A stretch of DNA of 64,000 nucleotides from Rhodopseudomonas faecalis (GTDB lineage Bacteria > Pseudomonadota > Alphaproteobacteria > Rhizobiales > Xanthobacteraceae): the NCBI RefSeq assembly GCF_003217325.1, contig NZ_QJTI01000010.1, positions 1 through 64,000 of the forward strand, given 5' to 3'. A program made the translations under genes and the position numbers. Shown one piece after another: positions 48,345-56,745 of the stretch. The notes beneath the pieces are model-generated. The model did not search any database. It had not been told where the DNA came from and was given only the letters and a program-made list of their open reading frames with translations. Positions within the stretch are counted from its first letter, which is position 1. Every line of letters starts with the position of its first letter.

Positions 48345-48985
48345 TGGGCGGCCTGCTGCGGTTGAGCCGCACTATATTTGTTGATGAATTGTTCGATCGG
48401 CAAAGCGCGGAAATCCGGCAGCGCGCGCCGCAACGTTTCGTGGTCCCAGTCCCACCAGGCCAGCGCCACCAGACGTTCGGCAATCGATTCGGAAAAGCGG
48501 CGCCGGATCACCCGCGCCGGATTGCCGGCCACGATGGTGTAGGGCGCGACATCCTTGGTGACCACCGCGCCGGCCGCCACCACGGCGCCGGTGCCGACAT
48601 TGCGGCCGGGCAGCACGATCGCGCCATGTCCGATCCATACATCGTGACCAAATGTCACATGATGCTGGCGCCGCCATTCAAAGAACGAGGCTTCGTCGGC
48701 CTCGCCGGGGAAATAGGCGCTGGCGCGATAGGTGAAATGCGCCTGGGTGGCGCGCGCCATCGGATGATTGCCGGGGTTGATGCGGGTCATCGCCGCGATC
48801 GAGCAGAACTTGCCGATGGTCGCATAAGCGATCTGGCTGTCATTGACGACATAAGAGTAGTCGCCCATCGCAACTTCGAGCAGCTGGGTGCGCTCGCCGA
48901 CCTCGCAATAGCGCCCGATCGTCGTGTGACGCACGCAGGCGGTCGGTGAGATCGTGGGCGTTGGGGACAGGGGCGACGCAACCAT
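48341..48985 (-). CDS. Phosphonate-associated hexapeptide-repeat acetyltransferase
   Basis: A 214-residue left-handed beta-helix acyltransferase. Hexapeptide repeats are visible ([48 protein letters not shown]), and the catalytic His is probably in [19 protein letters not shown]. It matches the xenobiotic-acetyltransferase-like proteins that accompany phn genes and may acetylate aminoalkyl phosphonates. The ATG at 48985 follows GGAG. It is the first gene of the leftward phn unit and has its own PHO box. Confidence 0.82.
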   Translation of the reverse strand: MVASPLSPTPTISPTACVRHTTIGRYCEVGERTQLLEVAMGDYSYVVNDSQIAYATIGKFCSIAAMTRINPGNHPMARATQAHFTYRASAYFPGEADEASFFEWRRQHHVTFGHDVWIGHGAIVLPGRNVGTGAVVAAGAVVTKDVAPYTIVAGNPARVIRRRFSESIAERLVALAWWDWDHETLRRALPDFRALPIEQFINKYSAAQPQQAAQ

Positions 48986-49041
48986 GCAAGCTCCGATAGC
49001 AGCTGTTAGCTCGAACGAAGCGAGTGCTTTCCTGCTTGTTG

Positions 49042-49059
49042 ATGACATGGCGATGACGG
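49042..49059 (-). promoter_or_regulatory. PHO box for the leftward phn unit
   Basis: On the minus strand CCGTCATCGCCATGTCAT fits the PhoB consensus CTGTCAT-N4-CTGTCAT with one mismatch per half. It lies 57-74 nt upstream of the acetyltransferase start. Confidence 0.65.
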
Positions 49060-49091
49060 CGCTGTGACGCTGTGCACGACCTCCCGAATGA

Positions 49092-49109
49092 ACGTCATAC
49101 GACTGTTAT
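49092..49109 (+). promoter_or_regulatory. PHO box for phnCDE
   Basis: ACGTCATACGACTGTTAT fits CTGTCAT-N4-CTGTCAT with two mismatches in the first half and one in the second. It lies 45-62 nt upstream of phnC, facing it. Confidence 0.6.
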
Positions 49110-49153
49110 AGAGCGGCGATAGCGGTTGTGTGGTTTTTACGAGGGAGTGGGCC

Positions 49154-49966
49154 ATGCTGATGGTTGATGGATTGACGTGTCGCTTCGGCACCAAGACCGC
49201 TGTTGACAATGCGTCGTTCTCGATCGCGCCGGGCGCCTTTGTCGGTGTCATCGGCCGATCCGGCGCTGGCAAATCGACGCTGCTGCGTCTGATCAACCGT
49301 CTGGCGGAGCCGAGCGACGGGCGTATCGTGTTTCAGGGGCAGGATGTCACCGCGCTCAGCGGCCGTGAATTGCGGCAGTGGCGCGCGCGCTCGGCGATGA
49401 TCTTTCAGCAGTTCAATCTGATTGACCGTCTCGACGTGTTGACCAATGTGCTGATGGGCCGGCTTGCCGAGGTGCCGAGCTGGCGCTCGCTGGTGCAGCT
49501 GTGGCCGGAGCGCGACAAGGCGCTGGCGATGTCGGCGCTCGATCAGTTCGACATGGCGTCCTATGCCGCGCAGCGCGCCGACCAATTGTCGGGCGGCCAG
49601 CAGCAGCGCGTCGCGATCGCCCGCGCCCTGGTGCAGCAGCCCGACATCGTGCTGGCTGATGAGCCGATTGCTTCGCTTGATCCGCGCAACACCAAAATCG
49701 TGATGGACGCGCTGCTACGCATCAACAAGCATTTCGGCATAACGGTGCTGTGCAATCTGCATTCGCTTGATCTGGCGCGTAGCTATTGCGATCGGCTGAT
49801 CGGCATGTCCGCCGGCCGGATCGTATTCGACGGCGCGCCGTCCGAACTCACCGAACAGATCGCCCGCGATCTTTACGACCTCGAAGCCAATGAAGTGCTT
49901 GGTGGAGAGCATGTGATGCCGCCGCCGGTTTCGGTGCCGGGGTTGGTTGGAACAGTTGCGGCCTGA
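49154..49966 (+). CDS. phnC: Phosphonate ABC transporter ATP-binding protein
   Basis: A 270-residue ABC ATPase. Walker A is GRSGAGKST, the signature is [15 protein letters not shown], Walker B is [14 protein letters not shown] and the H-loop is NLHSLDLA. It powers uptake of phosphonates with PhnD and PhnE. GAGGGAGTGG precedes the ATG. It is the first gene of the rightward transport unit. Confidence 0.93.
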   Translation: MLMVDGLTCRFGTKTAVDNASFSIAPGAFVGVIGRSGAGKSTLLRLINRLAEPSDGRIVFQGQDVTALSGRELRQWRARSAMIFQQFNLIDRLDVLTNVLMGRLAEVPSWRSLVQLWPERDKALAMSALDQFDMASYAAQRADQLSGGQQQRVAIARALVQQPDIVLADEPIASLDPRNTKIVMDALLRINKHFGITVLCNLHSLDLARSYCDRLIGMSAGRIVFDGAPSELTEQIARDLYDLEANEVLGGEHVMPPPVSVPGLVGTVAA

Positions 49967-50085
49967 TCCAGACAGGTCGCTCCAGAAACAGACAAATTGT
50001 CGCGAGTTTCTTGCATCGATCGGGCCTGGTCCGACCGAATTCTTTTTGGCGTTCACTCAAGCCCTTCCAGAAAGGCAAATCTTCC

Positions 50086-50994
50086 ATGAGCAAAATTCGT
50101 TCTCTCGTTGCCGGTGCTCTCGGCCTGTTGCTGACCGCGTCCGCGGCGACGGCGCAGGACTGGAAAGCCAAATATCCGGAACTGGTGTTCGGCAAGATTC
50201 CCGACGAGAACGCCTCCGGCACCACCTCGCGCTGGACGCCGCTGACCGACTATCTGTCCAAGCAGCTCGGCGTGAAGGTGACGCTGCGTATCGCCAATGA
50301 CTACGCCGCGGTGATCGAAGGGCAGCGCGCCGGCAACATCCATATCGGCATGTATGGCCCGGCGTCCTATGCGCGCGCTTATCTGGTCGGCGCCAAGGTC
50401 GAGCCGTTTGCGATCGAAGTGAACAGCGACGGCTCCAAGGGCTATCATTCGGTGCTCTATGTGAAGACCGACTCGTCCTACAAGACCATTGAGGACCTCA
50501 AGGGCAAGAATCTCTGCCTGGTCGATCCGAACTCGACCTCCGGCAACAATGTGCCGCGCTTCATGATGAGCAAGATGTCGATCGAGCCGGACAAGTTCTT
50601 CGGCAAGGTGATCTATGCCGGCAGCCACGAGAACGCCGTGATCGGCGTGACGCAGGGCACCTGCGATGCCGCCTTCAACTGGTGGAACACCGAGGACGAA
50701 TCCAACCTGATGCGGATGGACCGCAAGGGCATGGCCAAGGCCGCTGATTTCCGCATTATCCTCAAGTCCGATCAGATCGTGAACTCGCCGATGGCCTATC
50801 TGACGGACCTGCCAGCCGATCTGAAAGCCGCGATCCGCAAGGCTGTGCTTGATCTCGCCACCAACGATCCGGAGACCTTCAACAAGATCTACGAGGGCAA
50901 GTCGAAGCCTTACGCCGCGGTGGACCACAAGGCCTATGAGCCGGTGGTGGAGCTGATCAAGTTCGTCGACTCGCTGCGCAAGCAGAAGTCGTAA
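50086..50994 (+). CDS. phnD: Phosphonate-binding periplasmic protein
   Basis: A 302-residue solute-binding protein with a signal peptide (ALGLLLTASAATA, cut before QDWKAKYPEL). PELVFGKIPDENASG and IHIGMYGPASYARAY bind the phosphonate group, as in E. coli PhnD, and CLVDPNSTSGNNVPRFMM lies in the hinge region. It delivers substrates to PhnE. It starts 119 nt after phnC. Confidence 0.94.
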   Translation: MSKIRSLVAGALGLLLTASAATAQDWKAKYPELVFGKIPDENASGTTSRWTPLTDYLSKQLGVKVTLRIANDYAAVIEGQRAGNIHIGMYGPASYARAYLVGAKVEPFAIEVNSDGSKGYHSVLYVKTDSSYKTIEDLKGKNLCLVDPNSTSGNNVPRFMMSKMSIEPDKFFGKVIYAGSHENAVIGVTQGTCDAAFNWWNTEDESNLMRMDRKGMAKAADFRIILKSDQIVNSPMAYLTDLPADLKAAIRKAVLDLATNDPETFNKIYEGKSKPYAAVDHKAYEPVVELIKFVDSLRKQKS

Positions 50995-51058
50995 CGCCCG
51001 ACTGAACTGAGATTCGCGGGCGGTGCCAAGCCGCCCGCGACCAGAACCGGACCACACA

Positions 51059-51943
51059 ATGCCATCAGCCGTTTCGGAATTGCCCGAGGCACAGTTGCGC
51101 GGCCTTGCGGCAGACTATCGCGCGGCTGTCGCGGTCAAGCGCCGCCGCACTGCGCTCGGCCTTGTCATCCTGCTCGCCGCCACTGTGGCCGCAGCCTGGA
51201 TGGGCGAGGTTGACCTCACCAAATTCGCGCAAAACTTCTGGCGCTTCCCGTCCTATTTCGTGGCGATCACGCCGCAATTATCGCTGGCAACGCTCTGGCA
51301 CGATCTTGCCGAATGGATGTGGGGCATCAAGCGCTGGGGCGGGCTGTTGCTCGACACGCTCTTGATCGCCTATGTCGGCACGCTGCTCGGCGCTGTCGCG
51401 GGTTTTACGCTGTGCTTTCTGGCCTCCGCCAATCTGGTGCGCTCGCGCACCATCGTGTTCATCGCCCGGCGTTTCCTGGAATTCTGCCGCACCGTGCCGG
51501 AGATCGTGTTCGCGCTGGTGTTTGTGCTGGCGTTCGGCCTCGGCCCGCTGCCGGGTGTGCTGGCGATTGCGATCCACACCACGGGCGCGCTCGGCAAGCT
51601 GTTTGCCGAAGTGGTGGAGAACATCGATCAGAACCCGGTCGAGGGCGTGGTCGCCAGCGGCGGCAGCTGGGTCGAGATGGTGCGCTACGCGGTGGTGCCG
51701 CAGGTGGTGTCGAATTTCGTCAGCTATGCGCTGCTGCGCTTTGAGATCAATGTCAGAGGCGCGGCGGTGATGGGCTTTGTCGGCGCCGGCGGCATCGGCC
51801 AGGACCTGATCGAAGCCGTGCGCAAATTCTACTACAGCGACGTCAGCGCCATTCTGGTGTTGATCATCGTCACTGTGATGGCAATCGACTATATCACTGA
51901 AGGCGTGCGCCGCCGCCTGATTGGACGGGAGGCGAGCCGATGA
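51059..51943 (+). CDS. phnE: Phosphonate ABC transporter permease, first copy
   Basis: A 294-residue inner-membrane permease with about six helices. LDTLLIAYVGTLLGAVAGFTLCFLAS is the core helix pair. The ATPase-contact (EAA) loop is VENIDQNPVEGVVASGGSW, and GFVGAGGIGQDLIEAVRKF is the PhnE signature. The ATG at 51059 is used; an upstream GTG would add 12 residues. It shares ATGA with the second permease, so the two form a heterodimer or two alternative homodimers. Confidence 0.92.
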   Translation: MPSAVSELPEAQLRGLAADYRAAVAVKRRRTALGLVILLAATVAAAWMGEVDLTKFAQNFWRFPSYFVAITPQLSLATLWHDLAEWMWGIKRWGGLLLDTLLIAYVGTLLGAVAGFTLCFLASANLVRSRTIVFIARRFLEFCRTVPEIVFALVFVLAFGLGPLPGVLAIAIHTTGALGKLFAEVVENIDQNPVEGVVASGGSWVEMVRYAVVPQVVSNFVSYALLRFEINVRGAAVMGFVGAGGIGQDLIEAVRKFYYSDVSAILVLIIVTVMAIDYITEGVRRRLIGREASR

Positions 51944-52806
51944 GCGACGCACGCAGAACCTTGAGCTTCGCCGACGAAACCGCCATTGCGCAGCGCTATC
52001 CGGCGCAGTTCAAGGCCGATTGGCTGCAGCGCGCCAAGCTGATCGGCGGCATCGTGATTGCCGCGGCGCTGTTCGTCTATGGCCTGATCAGGCTCGACAT
52101 CCCGTTTGATCGCATGCTGGGCGGCAGCGTGCGGCTGGTGGAATTCATGGGGCTGATGCTGCCGCCCGATCCGGGCTCCTGGGAGCAGGCCAAACTCTAT
52201 CTGCACGCCATGGGCGAAACGCTGGCGATCGCCTTTCTCGGCACGCTCGGCGGCGCATTGCTGGCGTTCCCGGTGTCGTTCCTGGCGGCGCGCAATGTCG
52301 TCGCCAACCGCGTGCTGCAATTGTTCACGCGGCGCAGCCTCGACACGGTGCGCGGCGTCGATACCTTGATCTGGGCGCTGATCTGGGTCGGCGTGGTCGG
52401 CCTCGGCCCGTTCGCCGGCATTCTGGCGGTGATGTGCAGCGACTTCGGCAGCTTTGGCAAACTGTTCTCCGAAGCGTTCGAGGCCGCCGATGACCGCCCG
52501 ATCGAAGGCGTGAAATCGACCGGGGGCTCGCATCTACATTGCGTGCGCTTCGGCCTGCTGCCGCAGGTGATTCCGATCCTGGCCAGCCAGATCCTATACT
52601 TCTTCGAATCCAACACTCGCTCGGCCACCATCATCGGCATCGTCGGCGCCGGTGGCATCGGCCTGCAACTGGCCGAGCAGATCCGCGTGCTGGAGTGGCA
52701 GAAGGTCTCGTTCCTGATCGTGCTGATCCTGATCGCGGTGGCGGTGATCGATTTTGTGTCGAGCCGCTTGCGCTTTGCGATCATCGGCCGCCGCGTGGTG
52801 GCGTAA
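51940..52806 (+). CDS. phnE: Phosphonate ABC transporter permease, second copy
   Basis: A 288-residue permease homologous to the first. It has MGETLAIAFLGTLGGALLAFPVSFLAARN, the EAA loop EAFEAADDRPIEGVKSTGG and the signature GIVGAGGIGLQLAEQIRVLEW. Paired phnE genes are common in Rhizobiales. It is the last gene of the phnCDE unit and converges on phnF. Confidence 0.92.
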   Translation: MSDARRTLSFADETAIAQRYPAQFKADWLQRAKLIGGIVIAAALFVYGLIRLDIPFDRMLGGSVRLVEFMGLMLPPDPGSWEQAKLYLHAMGETLAIAFLGTLGGALLAFPVSFLAARNVVANRVLQLFTRRSLDTVRGVDTLIWALIWVGVVGLGPFAGILAVMCSDFGSFGKLFSEAFEAADDRPIEGVKSTGGSHLHCVRFGLLPQVIPILASQILYFFESNTRSATIIGIVGAGGIGLQLAEQIRVLEWQKVSFLIVLILIAVAVIDFVSSRLRFAIIGRRVVA

Positions 52807-52813
52807 CGGCTTC

Positions 52814-52837
52814 GCGGCGCGGCGCCTCGTGCGCCGC
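52814..52837. terminator. Hairpin between convergent phnE and phnF
   Basis: GCGGCGC and GCGCCGC arms with a 10-nt loop, in the 42-nt gap between two stop codons. No T-run is present. Confidence 0.4.
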
Positions 52838-52848
52838 CCGCCAGAGTT

Positions 52849-53577
52849 TCAATCCTGTTCGACGACGAATTGCACCCGGTCGGCGGCGAAGCGCGAGCGC
52901 ATTGCCAGCAGCGGCCGGCCGTCGCCTTCGACATCGAGCGCTTCCACGATCAGCACCGGGCTGCCGAGCCGCAGATCAAGCTGCGCCGCATCGCCGGCAT
53001 CGGCAATCGCCGCGGTGATCCTGGTTTCGGCGCGGCGATAATCGCGCACACCATGATGGGCCAGCACGCGGGTCATCGATCCGGAGCGGCGATAAATCTC
53101 CTCCGCATCCGGGAAGCGCTCGGCCGGCAGCCAGGTGGTGCCAAGACAGATCGGGATGCGATCGGCGAGCCGCAGCCCGTCGATGCGCAGCAGCGGCGCG
53201 CCGGGTTTCAGCTTCAACTGCCGCGCGATGTCCTTGCTGGCGGCTTCGGTGCAGGCCGTCAGCAGCCGGCCGCGCGGCTCGCGCCCGCCAGCGCCGACAA
53301 TTTCGGAAAAGCGCGTGCGCGTGCGCAGCGGATAAGCCAGCCGCGCGCTCTCGACATAGGTGCCGCTGCCGCGTTCGGCGCGCACCAGGCCGCGTTCGGC
53401 GAGTGCTGCCAGCGCGCGGCGAACGGTGTGACGATTGACGCGATGCGTGTTCGCAATCTCGGTTTCGCTCGGCAATTTCTCGCCGGACAGATAGCTACCG
53501 TCGCTGATCTTGCGCTCGATCGAGTCGGCGACCTTGCGCCACAGCGCGACGCCGAGTTCCGGTTCCGCCAGCGTCAT
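52849..53577 (-). CDS. phnF: GntR-family phosphonate regulator PhnF
   Basis: A 242-residue HutC-type GntR regulator. The winged helix-turn-helix has DGSYLSGEKLPSETEIA and NRHTVRRALAALAERGLV; the C-terminal UTRA domain binds the effector (FSEIVGA.., LRIDGLRLADRIPICLGTTWLP). In relatives PhnF represses phn genes when phosphonate is absent. The start at 53577 follows GGAG; an ATG at 53601 would add eight residues. It is divergent from phnG, and the gap carries a strong palindrome. Confidence 0.9.
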   Translation of the reverse strand: MTLAEPELGVALWRKVADSIERKISDGSYLSGEKLPSETEIANTHRVNRHTVRRALAALAERGLVRAERGSGTYVESARLAYPLRTRTRFSEIVGAGGREPRGRLLTACTEAASKDIARQLKLKPGAPLLRIDGLRLADRIPICLGTTWLPAERFPDAEEIYRRSGSMTRVLAHHGVRDYRRAETRITAAIADAGDAAQLDLRLGSPVLIVEALDVEGDGRPLLAMRSRFAADRVQFVVEQD

Positions 53578-53611
53578 GGCATCGGCTCCGTTGCAGATCA
53601 TCGCAATGCCG

Positions 53612-53629
53612 ATGTCATCAAAGGGTCAT
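53612..53629 (+). promoter_or_regulatory. PHO box for phnGHIJKLMN
   Basis: ATGTCATCAAAGGGTCAT fits CTGTCAT-N4-CTGTCAT with one and two mismatches. It lies 60-77 nt upstream of phnG. Confidence 0.6.
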
Positions 53630-53642
53630 CGGCGATGCCTAT

Positions 53643-53670
53643 GAAGTTGTCTACTAACATCGACAACTTC
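53643..53670. promoter_or_regulatory. 28-bp palindrome, probable PhnF operator
   Basis: Arms GAAGTTGTC and GACAACTTC are exact inverted repeats around a 10-bp centre. It lies 19-46 nt before phnG and 66 nt before phnF, as expected for a repressor site that controls both. Confidence 0.7.
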
Positions 53671-53688
53671 AAGCAGGCTACAAAAAAG

Positions 53689-54147
53689 ATGAACGCTCCT
53701 TCCGCAAGCCAGCAAGCCAGGCGCCAAGCGGCGATGGCGGTGCTGGTTCATGCCGCGTCGGACCAGATCGCAGCGCTACTTGCAGAGATCGCGCCGCCCT
53801 CGGCCGAAACGCTTCGCGAGCCGGAGGCCGGCCTCGTGATGGTGCGCGGCCGGATCGGCGGCGATGGTGCGCCGTTCAATCTCGGCGAAGCAACGGTGAC
53901 GCGCGCCGCGGTGCGGCTCGCCGACGGCACTTGCGGCTTTGGCTACACGCTCGGCCGCGATCGCGACAAAGCGCGGCTGATCGCGCTGTGCGACGCGCTG
54001 GTGCAGCGCGACGACTACGCGCCCGCGCTGGAGACCAAAGTGCTGGCGCCGCTGCGCGACGCGCACCAGGCCGAGCGGGAGCAGCACGCCGAACAGATCG
54101 CGGCGACGAAGGTCGATTTCTACACCTTGGTGCGTGGCGAGGATTGA
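53689..54147 (+). CDS. phnG: C-P lyase core subunit PhnG
   Basis: A 152-residue subunit of the PhnGHIJ complex. QARRQAAMAVLVHAASDQIAALL and the central GLVMVRGRIGGDGAPFNLGEATVTRAAVRL are the conserved parts, and GTCGFGYTLGRDRDKARLIALCDAL follows. With PhnI and PhnH it forms alpha-D-ribose 1-alkylphosphonate 5-triphosphate. It starts with MNAPSASQQ and overlaps phnH by one base. Confidence 0.93.
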   Translation: MNAPSASQQARRQAAMAVLVHAASDQIAALLAEIAPPSAETLREPEAGLVMVRGRIGGDGAPFNLGEATVTRAAVRLADGTCGFGYTLGRDRDKARLIALCDALVQRDDYAPALETKVLAPLRDAHQAEREQHAEQIAATKVDFYTLVRGED

Positions 54148-54761
54148 TGATGACAATGACCAGTGAACTCGCGGCCGGCTTTGCTGACAAGGTGGTGTCG
54201 GCGCAGGCGACGTTCCGCGCGGTGATGGACGCAATGGCGCGTCCCGGCACGGTGCAGCAGCCCGATGCCAAGCTGCGGCACGCACCTTTGCCGCTGATGC
54301 CGGCGGCCGCGGCGATCGCGCTGACGCTGTTCGATCACGATACGCCGATCTGGCTCGATGCACCGCTCAAGGCCACGCCGGCCGTGACCTCCTGGCTGCG
54401 CTTCCACACCGCAGCGCCGCTCACCGATGCCACCGCCGACGCCGCGTTCGCGCTGGTTTCTAGCGTCGATCAAATGCCGGTGCTCGATCAGTTCGCGCTC
54501 GGCAGCAACGACTATCCGGATCGCTCCACCACCTTGGTGCTGCAGCTTAGCAGCCTCGAAGCCGGTGATGCGTTCGAGTTGCAGGGACCGGGCATCAACG
54601 GCCGGGCGTCCTTGCACGCGCCACTGCCGGCGGAGCTGATCGCGCAGCGCGCCGCGCTGCAGCCGCTGTTTCCGCGCGGCCTCGATCTCATTCTGGTGTC
54701 GGGCGATGCGCTCGTCGCTATTCCCCGCACCACGCAGATCATGCCGAAGGGAGCCGTGTGA
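54147..54761 (+). CDS. phnH: C-P lyase core subunit PhnH
   Basis: A 204-residue subunit. SAQATFRAVMDAMARPGTVQ is the diagnostic N-terminal block, and AAAAIALTLFDHDTPIWLD and FPRGLDLILVSGDALVAIPRTT follow. It folds like a PLP-dependent transferase without PLP and is needed for assembly of the complex. Two nearby ATG codons (54147, 54150) are equally possible starts. Confidence 0.93.
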   Translation: MMTMTSELAAGFADKVVSAQATFRAVMDAMARPGTVQQPDAKLRHAPLPLMPAAAAIALTLFDHDTPIWLDAPLKATPAVTSWLRFHTAAPLTDATADAAFALVSSVDQMPVLDQFALGSNDYPDRSTTLVLQLSSLEAGDAFELQGPGINGRASLHAPLPAELIAQRAALQPLFPRGLDLILVSGDALVAIPRTTQIMPKGAV

Positions 54762-55867
54762 TGTATGTCGCAGTCAAAGGTGGCGAACGCGCCATCGACA
54801 ATGCACACAAGCTGCTCGCCGATCGGCGGCGCGGCGATCGCACGGTGCCGGAGCTGAGCTTGTCGCAGATTTCCGAGCAGCTCGCGCTCGGTGTCGACCG
54901 CGTGATGGTCGAAGGCTCGCTCTATGATCGCGAGCTGGCGGCGCTCGCGATCAAGCAGGCGCGCGGCGATCTGATCGAGGCGATCTTTCTGCTCCGCGCA
55001 TTCCGCGCCACGCTGCCGCGCTTTGGGGTGACCGAGCCGCTCGACACCGCCGCCATGCAGGTGCAGCGCCGCATTTCCTCGACCTTCAAGGACGTGCCCG
55101 GCGGCCAGATCCTCGGCCCGACCTTCGACTACACCCATCGTCTGCTCGATCCGCAGCTCGATCAGGGCTGCGATCCGGAATTGCCGGAGCGCGCGCCGGT
55201 GAGCCGCGAGGAGATGCCGCGCGTCACCGACATTCTCGGCCGCGATGGCTTGATCGAAACCTCGCCGCAGGCCGACGCTGATACGCCGGTCGGCGATCTG
55301 ACGCGCGAGCCGCTGAGCTTTCCGGCCGATCGCGATCTGCGCTTGCAGAATCTGGCGCGCGGTGACGAGGGCTTTTTGCTGGCGCTCGGTTATTCGACCC
55401 AGCGTGGCTATGGCCGCTCGCATCCATTCGCCGGCGAAATCCGCTTTGGCGAAGTGGAGCTGGAATTTGTGGCCGAGGATGCCGGCTTTGCGGTGCCGCT
55501 TGGCACCATCAATGTGACCGAGTGTCAGATGGTCAACCAGTTCAAAGGCTCGGCGACCCAGCCGCCGTGCTTCACGCGCGGCTATGGCCTGGCGTTCGGG
55601 CAATCGGAACGCAAGACCATGGCGATGGCGCTGGTCGATCGTGCGCTGCGCGCGCGCGAACTCGGCGAGGACGCGGTGGCGCCGGCGCAGGACGAGGAAT
55701 TCGTGCTGTCGCATTCCGACAATGTGCAGGCGACCGGCTTTGTCGAGCATCTCAAGCTGCCGCACTACGTCGATTTCCAGTCCGAACTCGGCCTGCTGCG
55801 GCGGCTGCGTCAGGAATTCGAACAAGACGCCGGTAGCAGCGGCGCATTGCAGGAGGCCGCGGAATGA
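54761..55867 (+). CDS. phnI: C-P lyase core subunit PhnI
   Basis: A 368-residue nucleosidase/transferase subunit that displaces adenine from ATP with the phosphonate. MYVAVKGGERAIDNAHKLL is the family N-terminus, and ALGYSTQRGYGRSHPFAGEIRFGEV and PVPLG-like VPLGTINVTECQMVN follow. It is intact and in the usual order. A GTG one codon upstream is a possible start; phnJ overlaps its end by 4 nt. Confidence 0.95.
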   Translation: MYVAVKGGERAIDNAHKLLADRRRGDRTVPELSLSQISEQLALGVDRVMVEGSLYDRELAALAIKQARGDLIEAIFLLRAFRATLPRFGVTEPLDTAAMQVQRRISSTFKDVPGGQILGPTFDYTHRLLDPQLDQGCDPELPERAPVSREEMPRVTDILGRDGLIETSPQADADTPVGDLTREPLSFPADRDLRLQNLARGDEGFLLALGYSTQRGYGRSHPFAGEIRFGEVELEFVAEDAGFAVPLGTINVTECQMVNQFKGSATQPPCFTRGYGLAFGQSERKTMAMALVDRALRARELGEDAVAPAQDEEFVLSHSDNVQATGFVEHLKLPHYVDFQSELGLLRRLRQEFEQDAGSSGALQEAAE

Positions 55868-56745
55868 ACGCGCCGAGCTACAACTTCGCTTATCTCGATG
55901 AGCAGACCAAGCGCATGATCCGGCGCGCGATCCTGAAAGCGATCGCGATCCCGGGCTATCAGGTGCCGTTCGCCAGCCGCGAAATGCCGATGCCCTATGG
56001 TTGGGGCACTGGCGGCGTGCAGGTCACCGCGGCGATCCTTGGGCCCAGCGATGTGCTGAAAGTGATCGACCAGGGCTCTGACGACACCACCAACGCGATC
56101 TCGATCCGCAAATTCTTTGCCAAGACCGCGGGCGTCGCCACCACCACGCGCACCGATGAAGCCAGCGTGATCCAGACCCGGCACCGGATTCCGGAAGCGC
56201 CGCTGCATGAAGGGCAGGTGCTGGTCTATCAAGTGCCGATCCCGGAGCCGCTGCGCTTCCTGGAGCCGCGCGAAACCGAGACGCGGCGCATGCATGCGCT
56301 CGCCGAATATGGGCTGATGCACGTCAAGCTCTATGAGGACATCGCCAAGTTCGGCCACATCGCCACCGCCTATGCTTATCCGGTGAAAGTCGCCGGGCGC
56401 TATGTGATGGACCCCTCGCCAACGCCGAAATTCGACAATCCGAAGATGGACAATTGTCCGGCGCTGCAATTGTTCGGCGCGGGGCGCGAGAAGCGCATTT
56501 ATGCGGTGCCGCCTTACACCGAAGTCGTGTCGCTCGATTTCGAGGATCATCCGTTCACGCGCTATCGGCAGAACGCGCCGTGCGCGCTGTGTGGCGCCGA
56601 GGATTCCTATCTCGACGAGATCGTTACCGACGACAAGGGCGGGCGCATGTTCGTCTGCTCCGACACCGATTATTGCGAAACAAGGCGCGCCGAGGGCCAT
56701 TTTGGTTCGGCGAACGCCCCCGAAACGGAGCGGGCTGATGTTTGA
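55864..56745 (+). CDS. phnJ: Carbon-phosphorus lyase PhnJ (radical SAM)
   Basis: The 293-residue catalytic subunit that cleaves the C-P bond of ribose-linked methylphosphonate, releasing methane or another alkane. The four cysteines of its unusual Fe-S site lie near the C-terminus as CALC, then about 21 residues, then CSDTDYC (CX2CX21CX5C), all intact. GWGTGGVQVTAAILGPSDVLKVIDQG is the conserved N-terminal region. It overlaps phnK by 8 nt. Confidence 0.96.
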   Translation: MNAPSYNFAYLDEQTKRMIRRAILKAIAIPGYQVPFASREMPMPYGWGTGGVQVTAAILGPSDVLKVIDQGSDDTTNAISIRKFFAKTAGVATTTRTDEASVIQTRHRIPEAPLHEGQVLVYQVPIPEPLRFLEPRETETRRMHALAEYGLMHVKLYEDIAKFGHIATAYAYPVKVAGRYVMDPSPTPKFDNPKMDNCPALQLFGAGREKRIYAVPPYTEVVSLDFEDHPFTRYRQNAPCALCGAEDSYLDEIVTDDKGGRMFVCSDTDYCETRRAEGHFGSANAPETERADV

